A stretch of 64,000 nt of DNA from DMER64 sp049652385 (GCA_049652385.1 JBASDX010000002.1:70010-134009), one strand, 5' to 3'. Positions 36,801-45,799 are shown, numbered from the stretch's first letter. The notes: generated by a model not told the origin, from the letters alone. Numbers and translations are program-made.

Positions 36801-37775
36801 ATGAAGATAGCCGGAATGGATTTGGGAAAAGAGCCGCTTTTTCTCGCTCCCATGGAAGATGTCACCGATGCCTCTTTCCGTTTTATTTGTAAAGAATACG
36901 GTGCCGATATGATGTATACGGAATTTGTATCGGCAGACGGTCTGGTGCGCGATGCCCACAAGAGCCTGGCCAAGTTGGTGCTTTCGGAAAAGGAGCGCCC
37001 TATAGGCATTCAGATTTATGGACATATTCCGGAATCGTTGCTGGAAGCGGCCCAGATTGCCGAGGAGGCTGCCCCCGATGTCATAGACATCAATTTTGGT
37101 TGCCCTAAACATAAGATTGCCAAAAGAGGTGCGGGGAGCGGTTGGTTACGGGACCCGGAAGGGTTGGTGGAAATCACCCGACAGATTGTAAAAACCATCA
37201 AGGTACCGGTGACAGTAAAAACAAGGTTGGGTTGGGATGAGGACTCCGTCATCATAGAAGACCTGGCCGAGGCGTTGCAGGACGTGGGTATTGCCGCCCT
37301 TACCATTCACGGCAGAACACGTGCCCAGATGTACAAGGGGCAGGCGGATTGGAGCCCTATTGGAGCCGTTTGTGCCAATCCGCGCATACAGATACCCATT
37401 ATTGGTAACGGAGACATTGCTACCCCGCAGCAGGCACGGTATGCCTTTGATACGTACGGAGTAGATGGGATTATGATTGGCAGGGCCAGCTTTGGGCATC
37501 CCTGGATTTTCAAAGAAATAAAACATTATTTACAGACAGGGGAAGAACTGCCCCAGATGGGGGTCCAGGAGCGTGTGCAACTGGCCAAACGCCATTTGGC
37601 AAAATCTATTGAAGTAAAGGGAGAGAGGATAGGGGTGCTGGAAATGAGACGTCATTTAAGCTGTTATTTCAAATCTCTTTCCAACTTTAAACCAACCCGG
37701 TTACAGTTGGTAACGGAGAATGACCCGGAGAGGTTGTACGATATTTTGGAATCTATTGCAGACACATGGGGGTAA
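36801..37775 (+). CDS. tRNA-dihydrouridine synthase (Dus family)
   Basis: A 324-residue FMN enzyme that reduces uridines in the tRNA D-loop. Motifs: LFLAPMEDVTDASFR, the catalytic cysteine in INFGCPKHKIAKRGAGSGWLRDP, VTVKTRLGWDE, LTIHGRTRAQMYKG, and PIIGNGDI ... DGIMIGRASFGHPWIF, closest to DusB-type proteins. Its last ten bases overlap lpxK. Confidence 0.96.
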   Translation: MKIAGMDLGKEPLFLAPMEDVTDASFRFICKEYGADMMYTEFVSADGLVRDAHKSLAKLVLSEKERPIGIQIYGHIPESLLEAAQIAEEAAPDVIDINFGCPKHKIAKRGAGSGWLRDPEGLVEITRQIVKTIKVPVTVKTRLGWDEDSVIIEDLAEALQDVGIAALTIHGRTRAQMYKGQADWSPIGAVCANPRIQIPIIGNGDIATPQQARYAFDTYGVDGIMIGRASFGHPWIFKEIKHYLQTGEELPQMGVQERVQLAKRHLAKSIEVKGERIGVLEMRRHLSCYFKSLSNFKPTRLQLVTENDPERLYDILESIADTWG

Positions 37776-38875
37776 AAACATTTTTATATACCTGGCTTTC
37801 CCCGTACGCATGGGTATTGGGTATACGCCATTTTCTGTACGATAGCGGGATGCTCCTTTCCCGGGAATTCCCAAACGTACCGGTTATTTGTGTGGGGAAC
37901 ATGACTGTCGGAGGAACGGGAAAGACCCCCATGACAGAATACCTGGTGGAATGGCTGTTGCAACAAGGAAAACGCCCCATGGTACTCTCACGCGGTTACG
38001 GCAGAAAAACAAAAGGATTTCATTACGTAGAGCCCCATGAAGCCGCCTGTCAGAAAAACGGGTATGTGTTCCGGGAAAACGGGAATGCTTGCCGGGAAAC
38101 AGACGGTCATATATTGTGGGGAGACGAACCCCTCCAGATCAAATACCGTTTTCCCAATGTTGTGGTAGCCGTCTGTGAAGACAGGGTAGCGGGAGTGGAG
38201 CGCCTGCTCACCGATTACCCGGAAGACCCTTGGATTATCCTGGACGACGCCCTGCAGCACCGCCGCCTGAAACCGTCCGGGACTGTTTTGATGGCAAATT
38301 TCCACAGGCCTTTTTGGAAAGACCGTTTGCTGCCGTTTGGGCGGCTGCGCGATTTGCCCTCTGCCGTAAAAAGAGCGGACTGTGTGGTATTGACCCATTG
38401 TCCCTTCCCGTTACCGGAAGAACAAAAAAAAGAACACATACGGCAAGTAAAGCAAAGTGCGACTATTCCTGTTTTTCACACCTATATGACGTACGGAGCA
38501 CCTGTCCCTTTAAACAATCCGCAGCAACCGTTACGCAAAGAATCCCCTGTTTTGCTTGTTACGGGAGTGGCAGATGCAGCCCCGTTACGTCAATACGTAC
38601 AAACACACTATAAAGTAGAGCGCCATCTGAATTACCCGGATCACCATATCTTTTCCCAAAAAGACATTAAAAAAATCACGCACCTGTTGCAGGAAAATCC
38701 TTCCCGCCGGCTGATTACCACAGCCAAAGATGCCGTGCGCCTTATGCACAGCCACATCCCGGGGTGGGTGATTCCAATAAAACTACAGTTTTTTCCCGAA
38801 GAGACTGCTGCTGCCTTTTCTCAGCTTGTTTTATTCGAAATGTCCGCATCTGAACAGGAAGGGGACTCGCTGTAG
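37766..38875 (+). CDS. lpxK: Tetraacyldisaccharide 4'-kinase
   Basis: A 369-residue LpxK, the kinase that phosphorylates the lipid A disaccharide at the inner membrane. The N-terminal membrane-associated segment (WLSPYAWVLGIRHFLYDSGML) precedes the Walker A motif VGNMTVGGTGKTPMTEYL; SRGYGRKTKGF and the DDALQHR segment (ILDDALQHRRLKP) are also present. It overlaps dus by ten bases. Downstream lies a 1-kb region without genes. Confidence 0.96.
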   Translation: MGVKTFLYTWLSPYAWVLGIRHFLYDSGMLLSREFPNVPVICVGNMTVGGTGKTPMTEYLVEWLLQQGKRPMVLSRGYGRKTKGFHYVEPHEAACQKNGYVFRENGNACRETDGHILWGDEPLQIKYRFPNVVVAVCEDRVAGVERLLTDYPEDPWIILDDALQHRRLKPSGTVLMANFHRPFWKDRLLPFGRLRDLPSAVKRADCVVLTHCPFPLPEEQKKEHIRQVKQSATIPVFHTYMTYGAPVPLNNPQQPLRKESPVLLVTGVADAAPLRQYVQTHYKVERHLNYPDHHIFSQKDIKKITHLLQENPSRRLITTAKDAVRLMHSHIPGWVIPIKLQFFPEETAAAFSQLVLFEMSASEQEGDSL

Positions 38876-38985
38876 CCGCATCAGATGCAGGGTAATAAGT
38901 ACCTCAAAACGACATGGTCTCGCAATGCGTTGATTTTCTACATATTAATACTACGTTTACAAAGGGCTTACTTATTACTAGGGGT

Positions 38986-39034
38986 GACAGGAAAGGGACC
39001 TGCTGACAGGTGGGGAGGATTTTCCGTGGCGCTA
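38986..39034 (+). repeat. Edge repeat, copy 1
   Basis: About 49 bases sharing roughly three quarters of positions with 39724-39771. It contains a hairpin ACCTG-CTGA-CAGGT followed by a conserved block ending TTTTCCGTGG-GCTA. A further shared word, GCAAGCCGGG, follows at 39060-39069, and ATTAGCGTTC near 39137. Confidence 0.65.
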
Positions 39035-39081
39035 CAACTGGACCGCCTTACACACAACCGCAAGCCGGGCTTCTTGTTTCC

Positions 39082-39172
39082 AGGTAGTGAGTAGTACAAA
39101 AGCGTCAAACGTTGCAACGTTATGTATATCTGCGCATTAGCGTTCCGTTCGAAAAACGGCCACTCACTACCC
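39082..39172. repeat. 91-bp inverted-repeat-bounded element, copy 1
   Basis: Left arm AGGTAGTGAGTAG (39082-39094); right arm CCACTCACTACCC (39160-39172), the inverse with two changes. The interior includes the 14-base palindrome and ends GAAAAACG before the right arm. Confidence 0.75.
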
Positions 39173-39209
39173 AGACCGAAAAATGCGGAAAAACGGCCTT
39201 TTTGCTGCT

Positions 39210-39300
39210 AGGTAGTGAGTAGCCAAAAAGGGTGAAGGGAGGCAAGTTGCTGGATAACAGTGTAGTAGATGGGTGTCTGGAAAAACGCTACTCACTACCT
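39210..39300. repeat. 91-bp inverted-repeat-bounded element, copy 2
   Basis: Left arm AGGTAGTGAGTAG (39210-39222); right arm CTACTCACTACCT (39288-39300), a perfect inverse. Same length as copy 1, exactly 128 bases later; interiors are diverged but share CAAAA, GCAA-GTT and GAAAAACG in the same order. Confidence 0.75.
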
Positions 39301-39364
39301 CGTCGTCAGTCCCTTCATTGCAGATAGTCAACCTGCAAAACGCAGCCGGAACTGCAACCAACAT

Positions 39365-39398
39365 GCGGAAGCCTCGGCAAGGAAACCCCGGCTTCCGC
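39365..39398 (+). other. Nine-pair hairpin
   Basis: GCGGAAGCC and GGCTTCCGC form a perfect stem enclosing 16 bases. No T run follows, so it does not look like a terminator. Confidence 0.7.
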
Positions 39399-39450
39399 CT
39401 GTTTGTTGCGGGCCGGCACTCAACGTACGAAGTACAAGGCCATGAGCGGT

Positions 39451-39471
39451 GTGCCAGCTTGGTGCTGGCAC
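39451..39471 (+). other. Eight-pair hairpin
   Basis: GTGCCAGC-TTGGT-GCTGGCAC, a perfect stem with a five-base loop; GGGCG-TAC-CGCCC follows at 39498-39510 and a weaker A/T stem at 39516-39533. Confidence 0.75.
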
Positions 39472-39723
39472 GTTATGATAAGTCTTGGCACGCCATTGGG
39501 CGTACCGCCCTGCCTACAAAAAATACTTTTTTGTGGCATCTACATTATTTGAGCTTCTGCCAAAAGCATTCCAATACGAAGCAGTGTTAGCGCTTACGTA
39601 GAAGAGAGCCAATAAAAAAGAACCAAGGAACAAGACCGATAAGGCCTTCAACGGAGACGGAAGGAGGAAATGAAGCATGGCGGCGGGACAGTTTGTGGCG
39701 GCTAAGGAAAACGTTGGCTCCCT

Positions 39724-39771
39724 AACAGGGAGGGGACCACCGCAAGGTGGGGTGGGTTTTCCGTGGTGCTA
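39724..39771 (+). repeat. Edge repeat, copy 2
   Basis: Degenerate second copy of 38986-39034. The hairpin is kept although its sequence differs (CCACC-GCAA-GGTGG, a GNRA-type loop), followed by the same TTTTCCGTGG-GCTA block; GCAAGCCGGG recurs at 39860-39869 and GTTAGCGTTC at 39875-39884. Confidence 0.65.
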
Positions 39772-39883
39772 TAGCCGGCCGTCTAATTCGGTCCCACGCA
39801 TAGATCTGATCTGGGTGTGCCATCTGTGGCGTCAGCCTGTCGCTAGACTTCAAAGTACAGCAAGCCGGGAGCTGCGTTAGCGT

Positions 39884-42800
39884 TCAGTGTTTTTTCCTGG
39901 TGGACAAATTAAATCCGTCTATAAGGACTCGGGGTTTTTCACCTTGCGTATCTTCGTCCTTTAGAGTGATAGTCACTTTCTTTTTTTCTCCCGGCATAAG
40001 AGAAAAGAAATTGTCGCTGTAAAAAACCGGCAGTATTTGTTCTTTACTCTTTTTGCCTGTAACCTTCAGGTGCAACATAAGGCAGGGGGTGGACGTGTTG
40101 TTGTGCAAACGGACTTTTAAGGTCCAAACGCCTTGTTTACGTTTTGCGGTTGTATAGACTTCCGGACGTACTTTAGGCAGGTTCAGCAAAGCTTTCAGGT
40201 TACCGGCTTCCTTTCCCCTCCAATAGAAATTTTCAGAAACCGTTTTTTTGTTCTCCGTAAGAGATAGTTGAATGAAATGTACATCGGAAAGCGTTTCCGG
40301 GAATGGTATGAGACAGCAGGTCAGTGTGGTATCTTCCGGGCAATGTAACAAAGTATCTTTTCTCCAGTGTACAGTACCTTCTGTATCCAATACTTGTACC
40401 GTAGCTGTAAGCCGCTCCCTGTTTCCCGCATGGAGGTTTACGATTTCTATTTTATTATCCAGACTGTTCCATTGGATATGAAGCGGTTCAGAGGCTTTTT
40501 TGCAGGCAAAATAAGCCGCAGTTGGGTCAAAATAGTAGTCGTACGTTTGCCACACCATAGAGGGCCAGGCCGGATGGCTCATCCAAAGCAACAAGCCTTG
40601 ACGGTGTGCGCTTCTGCTCTCAAACAAGGCGCGGTATCCGTCGTAATTGATCCACTGGGCTTGCTTAGTAAATGTGCGTGCGTCGGGAGCAGGTCCAAAA
40701 GCCCGCTCGGTCATTTCTATAAACGTAGCCGCACTTTGTGCGCCTTCCAGGCAAAAATCGTGCATCCCCCAAAGGTCGTTTATGGGCCACAGGTGTTCTT
40801 CAGGCAGGGTTCGTTGCAGGCTCTCGTAATTCATCACGTTGGGCATGCCTCGTTCCGTATGCATGGTGTGCTGTCCCGACAGTCCAAAATATTCGGCGGC
40901 CGGCAGCGTCCGGTAAGGGCCATGGCCGCTCACACCGTCTGCCGAGGAATGAGATATGTATTTAATATCCGGGTGGAGATCGGCTGTCGTTTGTTGTAAG
41001 GCCGAGTCCAGGAATGGCGGTGGATACCCTTCGTTCCTTCCGGCATAGATGGCTATGCAGGGATGGTTGCGGATGCGTTTTACGAGCGAACGGGCGTTTT
41101 CCATAAACATGCGGTTGTTGCCGGGGACGGGACCGTCCCAGGGATTGGCCAGCCAGAAATCCTGCCAGACCATAATACCATGACGGTCACAAGCCCGATA
41201 AAAGGCATCGTGGCCTGTCTGACCTACCCAGTTACGAATCATGGTAAAATTCATGTGGGCATGGTATGCTACGGCAATGTCGTATTCCCTGTCTCTGTAG
41301 TTCAGGCCGGCTTCCGGAAACCCCCAATTCCCTCCGCGTCCGATAAAACGCTTTCCGTTGATATACATATATAGTACACTGTCTTTTACAGTATAGTCCA
41401 TACGCCTTACGCCAGATTGAAAAGACAAACTGTCGGAAATGCTCCTTCCCATGACAAACTGCATCTGTACCGGATACAGATGAGCTTTTCCATACCCGTT
41501 AGGCCACCACAATTGTGGGTTTTGAAGGTGTACGGTATCGTATACGGTACGTATTTCTTCCGGAGCCAAGGTGATTTCCTTACTAAATGCGACCGGTCCG
41601 TAGGACCCTTTCCAGAACCCGGAAACATATACATTTTTATGGTTTTTTAATGTAGCTTGCAGGCAGATGGTTGCGTTTGTGGTATCCGGCAACGGCAGGA
41701 GTGTTTGTACATAAGTGTCTTCCATAGAAACAGAACCGGAAGTAGAGATATACACGTTGTCCCAGATTCCCATATTGCGTCCTCGGATGGTAGGTATCCA
41801 ATCCCAGCCTATAGAGGCGTGAAAGGTAGGATTGTCGGCACCCAGGATACCACCGTTTTGGTCCGGGCTTTGCAGGTTTTGCTCCTTAACGGCTCCAAAG
41901 TTTCTGTTTTTGATAATGCGAACGGCCAGAATATTGGTGGTCCCCGGGATGGTTTCTTTGGTGATATTGAGTTTGGCTCTGTCAAAAGCCCCCTCTACAA
42001 AACCCACTCTTCTCCCGTTAAGGAAAACCACGGCTTTCCAATTAATCCCTTCAAAGTGCAAAAACAATTCTTGTTTGTTGAAATCTTCAGGCAGGAAAAA
42101 GACCGTTCTGTACCAAAAGTCGGATTGAAAGAAAGATTCTGAAATATGCAACTGATTATCGGCATAATGAGGGTTGGGAATAGCTCCTGTGTTTACATAA
42201 CTTGTCAGAACGGTTCCGGGAACGGTGGCAACAGGCCAGTCGGAACTTCCTTTATACCCTTTACGGGAAATGACAAACCCTGTTTCCGGAACCAAAGAGC
42301 TGCGTTGTACCCGCCAGTCGCCTCCGTTTAAGAACAATGTGTTGCCCTTGGGGAGTGCTCTGTCTTTGGGTACAGGCACCAATCCTCCCGTTCCAAAAAC
42401 CTGGAGTTCGCTTAAGATATACTGTTTGTTATTCAAAGGCTTGTCCATACAAAGCTTTACGTAACGTCCCTGTACAGGCTGTTTAAAGCGAACGATTTCT
42501 ATGGGATTCACTTCTCCCGATAAGACAGCAGCCGTCGTCCACTCCTTTTTGTCGTTTGAAAATTCCACACTCCCCTCTATGGCTTTGTTCAACCAATGCA
42601 ATACCACGCTGTCAACGGCCACTTGTGCACCAAAATCCACCATCAACCATTCCGAATCCGTTCCTTCACTCATCCAGGCACTCACAAAATCTGCAGAAGG
42701 CAAAACGTCAACCGGTTTGTTGTTCATCAGGAACTCCCATTCTGCAAAAGCCCACTCCGTTACTCCGGGAGCCTTGCATACTATTTTGTAAAAAGCATAC

Positions 42801-43402
42801 CTGCCCGGATCTTTCACAGGACACGTAAAAACAAACTCTTTTCTGTTTCTGCTTAAGACCTTGCCCGGTATGCGGAGGTCTTGTTCTTTCTTTAAGAGCT
42901 TCCATTCCAAACCGTCCTGAGAGCCGTAAAACGCTATGATGTAAGCACCTGTGCCGGAGGGCAGGTGAGAGGCGATGCCTTTCAGATGCATTTCTGTAAA
43001 GTCAGGAACCCTTCCGTAAAAATCCAATTGTATGTATACTTCGTTGCCGGGAACCGTATATCTGGAATCTGTTTTTCCGTCAAACAGCCATTCCCGCTCC
43101 CTTTTTTTCAAATCTCCCAGGTGCGTAGATACATTGATATAGGAGGGAGATCTGTCCGCGAAGATACCGTCTGCGACCAATTGTCCCGTGAGGTTGTAAT
43201 CGTAGGCGGAAGAATGATATACCATACGTCCTTTGGCTACGTTCCGGTGTGTTTTTGCATCTATGATTAAAGCAGGTGCGTAATCCTGTGAAGGATTTCC
43301 AGGGTATAATCCTACGCCTTTCGTATACTCAGTCGGGGATTTGCAATGTGAAGCCGTTACAAGTAACAGTCCGGCAAGTGCGGTCAGATAAAAATTTTTC
43401 AT
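39884..43402 (-). CDS. Glycoside hydrolase family 2 protein, exo-beta-D-glucosaminidase-like, with discoidin-type domain
   Basis: A 1172-residue exported protein (hydrophobic N-terminus MKNFYLTALAGLLLVTASHC, a possible lipoprotein). Residues ~50-355 contain a low-recognition N-terminal module and an F5/8-type C (discoidin/CBM32-like) domain (WLMVDFGAQVAVDSVVLHW ... RYVKLCMDKPLNN ... LSELQVFG). From ~370 follow the GH2 sugar-binding domain (FWYRTVFFLPEDF ... HFEGINWKAVVFLNG), the Ig-like domain and the catalytic barrel (FIGRGGNWGFPEAG ... MIRNWVGQTG ... VWQDFWLAN). The acid/base Glu lies in IAIYAGRNEG and the likely nucleophile in HTERGMP. This layout is like CsxA exo-glucosaminidases and mannosylglycoprotein endo-beta-mannosidases; exact substrate uncertain. 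It stands alone, without a SusCD pair. Confidence 0.92.
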   Translation of the reverse strand: MKNFYLTALAGLLLVTASHCKSPTEYTKGVGLYPGNPSQDYAPALIIDAKTHRNVAKGRMVYHSSAYDYNLTGQLVADGIFADRSPSYINVSTHLGDLKKREREWLFDGKTDSRYTVPGNEVYIQLDFYGRVPDFTEMHLKGIASHLPSGTGAYIIAFYGSQDGLEWKLLKKEQDLRIPGKVLSRNRKEFVFTCPVKDPGRYAFYKIVCKAPGVTEWAFAEWEFLMNNKPVDVLPSADFVSAWMSEGTDSEWLMVDFGAQVAVDSVVLHWLNKAIEGSVEFSNDKKEWTTAAVLSGEVNPIEIVRFKQPVQGRYVKLCMDKPLNNKQYILSELQVFGTGGLVPVPKDRALPKGNTLFLNGGDWRVQRSSLVPETGFVISRKGYKGSSDWPVATVPGTVLTSYVNTGAIPNPHYADNQLHISESFFQSDFWYRTVFFLPEDFNKQELFLHFEGINWKAVVFLNGRRVGFVEGAFDRAKLNITKETIPGTTNILAVRIIKNRNFGAVKEQNLQSPDQNGGILGADNPTFHASIGWDWIPTIRGRNMGIWDNVYISTSGSVSMEDTYVQTLLPLPDTTNATICLQATLKNHKNVYVSGFWKGSYGPVAFSKEITLAPEEIRTVYDTVHLQNPQLWWPNGYGKAHLYPVQMQFVMGRSISDSLSFQSGVRRMDYTVKDSVLYMYINGKRFIGRGGNWGFPEAGLNYRDREYDIAVAYHAHMNFTMIRNWVGQTGHDAFYRACDRHGIMVWQDFWLANPWDGPVPGNNRMFMENARSLVKRIRNHPCIAIYAGRNEGYPPPFLDSALQQTTADLHPDIKYISHSSADGVSGHGPYRTLPAAEYFGLSGQHTMHTERGMPNVMNYESLQRTLPEEHLWPINDLWGMHDFCLEGAQSAATFIEMTERAFGPAPDARTFTKQAQWINYDGYRALFESRSAHRQGLLLWMSHPAWPSMVWQTYDYYFDPTAAYFACKKASEPLHIQWNSLDNKIEIVNLHAGNRERLTATVQVLDTEGTVHWRKDTLLHCPEDTTLTCCLIPFPETLSDVHFIQLSLTENKKTVSENFYWRGKEAGNLKALLNLPKVRPEVYTTAKRKQGVWTLKVRLHNNTSTPCLMLHLKVTGKKSKEQILPVFYSDNFFSLMPGEKKKVTITLKDEDTQGEKPRVLIDGFNLSTRKKH

Positions 43403-43426
43403 GGTTTTTGGAGCGTTGCGTTACTG

Positions 43427-43434
43427 TAAAGATA
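43427..43434 (-). promoter_or_regulatory. Candidate -7 box of the GH2 gene
   Basis: TATCTTTA on the minus strand, one base off TAnnTTTG, 24 bases before the start codon. Confidence 0.4.
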
Positions 43435-43435
43435 T

Positions 43436-43467
43436 AAAAAAAAACAGCTCCCCAAAAGAGAACTGTT
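43436..43467 (-). terminator. Rho-independent terminator after pnp
   Basis: On the minus strand AACAGTTCTC-TTTT-GGGAGCTGTT (with one wobble and one mismatch) followed by at least eight T residues. It separates pnp from the GH2 gene. Confidence 0.8.
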
Positions 43468-43496
43468 CGGCTGTGCGTTAACGGCTGCAGTTGCGT

Positions 43497-45737
43497 TTAA
43501 CGGCGGTTGTTTCCTCCTCCTCTTCCGTAGGGTTTGTTTCTGTCCCTGTCGCCGGAGCGGGGATGGCCTCCGCGGGGGTTTCCGCCAGGGGGACGGGGTC
43601 TGCGTTCAGGTTCAACATAGCCTTCCGGTTTTTCCATAAGGGCTTTGCGCGAGAGGCGCATTTTTCCTGTCCGCTCGTCAATTTCCATCAATTTAACGGT
43701 TACCATATCTCCCGTTTTCACCACATCTTCTACATTTTCTGTTTTTTTCCAGTCCAGTTCAGATACGTGCAGCAGGCCTTCTTTACCGGGAAGGATTTCC
43801 ACAAACGCTCCAAATTCCAGAACGGAGATGACTTTACCTGTATATATTTCTCCAACCTCAGGGATGGTGGTAATGGCCTTGATCATTTCCAGAGCGGCGT
43901 CCATGCCCTCTTTGTTTTCTCCAAAAATATCTACAATGCCTACACTGTTTTCTTCAGTAATGGTAATGGTGGTACCGGTTACTTTCTGAATCTCCTGGAT
44001 TACTTTTCCTCCCGTTCCAATAACGGCGCCAATGAAATCTTGAGGGATGGTAATTTGGATGATTCTGGGAACGTGCGGCTTGTAATCGGCTCTGGGCTCC
44101 GATATGGTTTTATCCATTTCGTCCATGATGTGCAACCTGCCCACGCGGGCTTGCTCCAGTGCTTGCTCCAATACTTCATAGGAAAGGCCGTCAATTTTGA
44201 TATCCATTTGCGTAGCCGTAATACCGTCACGCGTTCCGGTTACTTTAAAATCCATATCTCCCAGGTGGTCTTCGTCACCTAAAATGTCAGAAAGGATGGC
44301 GTATTTTTTACTTTCCGGATCGGATATAAGCCCCATGGCAATACCGGAAACCGATTTTTTCATTTTAACACCTGCGTCCATCAAAGCCAGTGTCCCGGCA
44401 CAGACGGTAGCCATAGAAGAAGAACCGTTGGACTCCAATATATCAGAGACTACACGTACGGCATACGGATTTTCCTCTCCAACAGGCACCATACCTTTCA
44501 GGGCTCTGTGAGCCAGGTTGCCATGTCCTATTTCTCTACGGCCTACGCCGCGTGTGGGACGTGCATCTCCTGTAGAGAAAGGAGGGAAGTTGTAATGCAG
44601 GACAAATTGCTCGGTACCTTGTATAAGTACTTCGTCCATTTCTTTCATGTCCAATTTAGTACCCAGGGTGACCGTTGTCAGAGATTGTGTTTCTCCACGG
44701 GTGAAAATAGCAGACCCATGGGCCATGGGCAGATAGTCGATTTCGCACCAAATGGGGCGGATATCGGCCGGTTTTCTTCCGTCCAGACGTACGCCTTCTT
44801 CCAGAATCATTTGCCGTACGGCTTGCTTTTCCACGTTGTGGTAATAGCGGGATACCATAACTGCCTTTTCTTCTCGCTCTTCTTCCGGCAGGGTTTGTAA
44901 AAACTCTTCTTTCAGGGCGTCAAAAGCCTCGGCACGTGTATGCTTGTCTTGTCCCGATTTGGCGATGGCGTAGCAGCGGTCGTAACAGTAGGATTCAACG
45001 GCTTCTCGCAGCTCTTCATCGTTTTCTTCATGTTCGTATTCCCTTTTGACCGTTTTGCCGGCTTCTTCCATCATTTCCATTTGGACCTGACAGTGTTTTT
45101 TGATTTCTGTATGGGCAAATTTGATGGCTTCTAACATTTCAGATTCGCTCGCTTCTTTCATTTCGCCTTCTACCATCAGGATATTGTCGTAGGTAGCACC
45201 TACGATGATATCCAAATCGGCTTCTTTTAACTGGCCAAAGGTTGGATTGAGTATAAAGTCTCCATTGATGCGTCCAACGCGTACTTCTGAAATGGGACCG
45301 TTGAAAGGAATATCACTCACGGCAAGTGCCGCGGAAGCGGCTAATCCGGCCAAAGAATCGGGCATGATGTCTTTTTCTGCCGAGATTAGAAATACGTTGA
45401 CAAATACTTCTGCGTGAAAATCGTCGGGGAAAAGCGGTCTTAGAGCCCTGTCAATCAGGCGTGAAACGAGAATTTCATAGTCCGAAGGACGTCCTTCGCG
45501 TTTCATAAATCCTCCGGGATATCTTCCGGCAGCAGCAAATTTTTCTTTATAATCTACGGAAAGCGGCATAAAATCCGTATCGGGCTTGGCTTCCTTTGCG
45601 CACGTGACGGCTGCCAGTAACATGGTACCGCCCATTCTCACTACAACGGAACCATCGGCTTGTTTGGCCAACTTCCCGGATTCAATTTCAATGGTACGAC
45701 CATCATCCATTGTGATGGTTTTCTTAATAATTTTCAT
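43497..45737 (-). CDS. pnp: Polyribonucleotide nucleotidyltransferase
   Basis: A 746-residue PNPase, the phosphorolytic 3'-5' exoribonuclease. Two RNase PH-like domains (GGTMLLAAVTCAKEAKPDTDFMPLSVDYKEKFAAAGRYPGGFMKREGRPSDYEIL; FPPFSTGDARPTRGVGRREIGHGNLA ... SNGSSSMATVCAGTLALMDAGV), a KH domain (IIQITIPQDFIGAVIGTGGKVIQEIQ) and an S1 domain (GEIYTGKVISVLEFGAFVEILPGKEGLLHVSELDW) are in the usual order. A Gly/Arg-rich tail closes the protein. It lies downstream of rpsO, as in many bacteria, but a terminator separates them. Confidence 0.98.
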   Translation of the reverse strand: MKIIKKTITMDDGRTIEIESGKLAKQADGSVVVRMGGTMLLAAVTCAKEAKPDTDFMPLSVDYKEKFAAAGRYPGGFMKREGRPSDYEILVSRLIDRALRPLFPDDFHAEVFVNVFLISAEKDIMPDSLAGLAASAALAVSDIPFNGPISEVRVGRINGDFILNPTFGQLKEADLDIIVGATYDNILMVEGEMKEASESEMLEAIKFAHTEIKKHCQVQMEMMEEAGKTVKREYEHEENDEELREAVESYCYDRCYAIAKSGQDKHTRAEAFDALKEEFLQTLPEEEREEKAVMVSRYYHNVEKQAVRQMILEEGVRLDGRKPADIRPIWCEIDYLPMAHGSAIFTRGETQSLTTVTLGTKLDMKEMDEVLIQGTEQFVLHYNFPPFSTGDARPTRGVGRREIGHGNLAHRALKGMVPVGEENPYAVRVVSDILESNGSSSMATVCAGTLALMDAGVKMKKSVSGIAMGLISDPESKKYAILSDILGDEDHLGDMDFKVTGTRDGITATQMDIKIDGLSYEVLEQALEQARVGRLHIMDEMDKTISEPRADYKPHVPRIIQITIPQDFIGAVIGTGGKVIQEIQKVTGTTITITEENSVGIVDIFGENKEGMDAALEMIKAITTIPEVGEIYTGKVISVLEFGAFVEILPGKEGLLHVSELDWKKTENVEDVVKTGDMVTVKLMEIDERTGKMRLSRKALMEKPEGYVEPERRPRPPGGNPRGGHPRSGDRDRNKPYGRGGGNNRR

Positions 45738-45765
45738 GTATTCTATATTAGCAAAAATTTTTAAA

Positions 45766-45799
45766 AAAGGCTGATCTCTATGCAGAGAGTGCAGCCTTT
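45766..45799 (-). terminator. Rho-independent terminator after rpsO
   Basis: On the minus strand AAAGGCTG...TCTCT-ATGC-AGAGA-like inner stem...CAGCCTTT followed by T residues (positions down to about 45761). It stops rpsO transcription before pnp. Confidence 0.85.

Larger units (their letters stand above)
38876..39883. other. 1-kb region without genes, rich in repeats and hairpins
   Basis: No reading frame here looks like a protein: the longest (about 105 codons) has no recognisable family, no signal and lies across hairpins. The region holds two tandem 91-bp elements bounded by inverted 13-mers, a separate pair of ~48-bp repeats near its two ends, a perfect 14-base palindrome (AACGTTGCAACGTT, 39108-39121), and several strong hairpins. 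The right end runs up to the stop codon of the GH2 gene. It could be decayed mobile-element sequence, or carry a structured RNA. Confidence 0.7.

Noticed and set aside
39273..39590. A 105-codon open frame in the gene-free region
   Set aside because: It crosses several strong hairpins and an inverted-repeat arm, has no signal or family resemblance, and no promoter or ribosome site in front.
38876..39883. Group II intron, retron or CRISPR array
   Set aside because: No domain V-like sequence, no reverse transcriptase frame, and repeats are too few, inverted and irregular for CRISPR.
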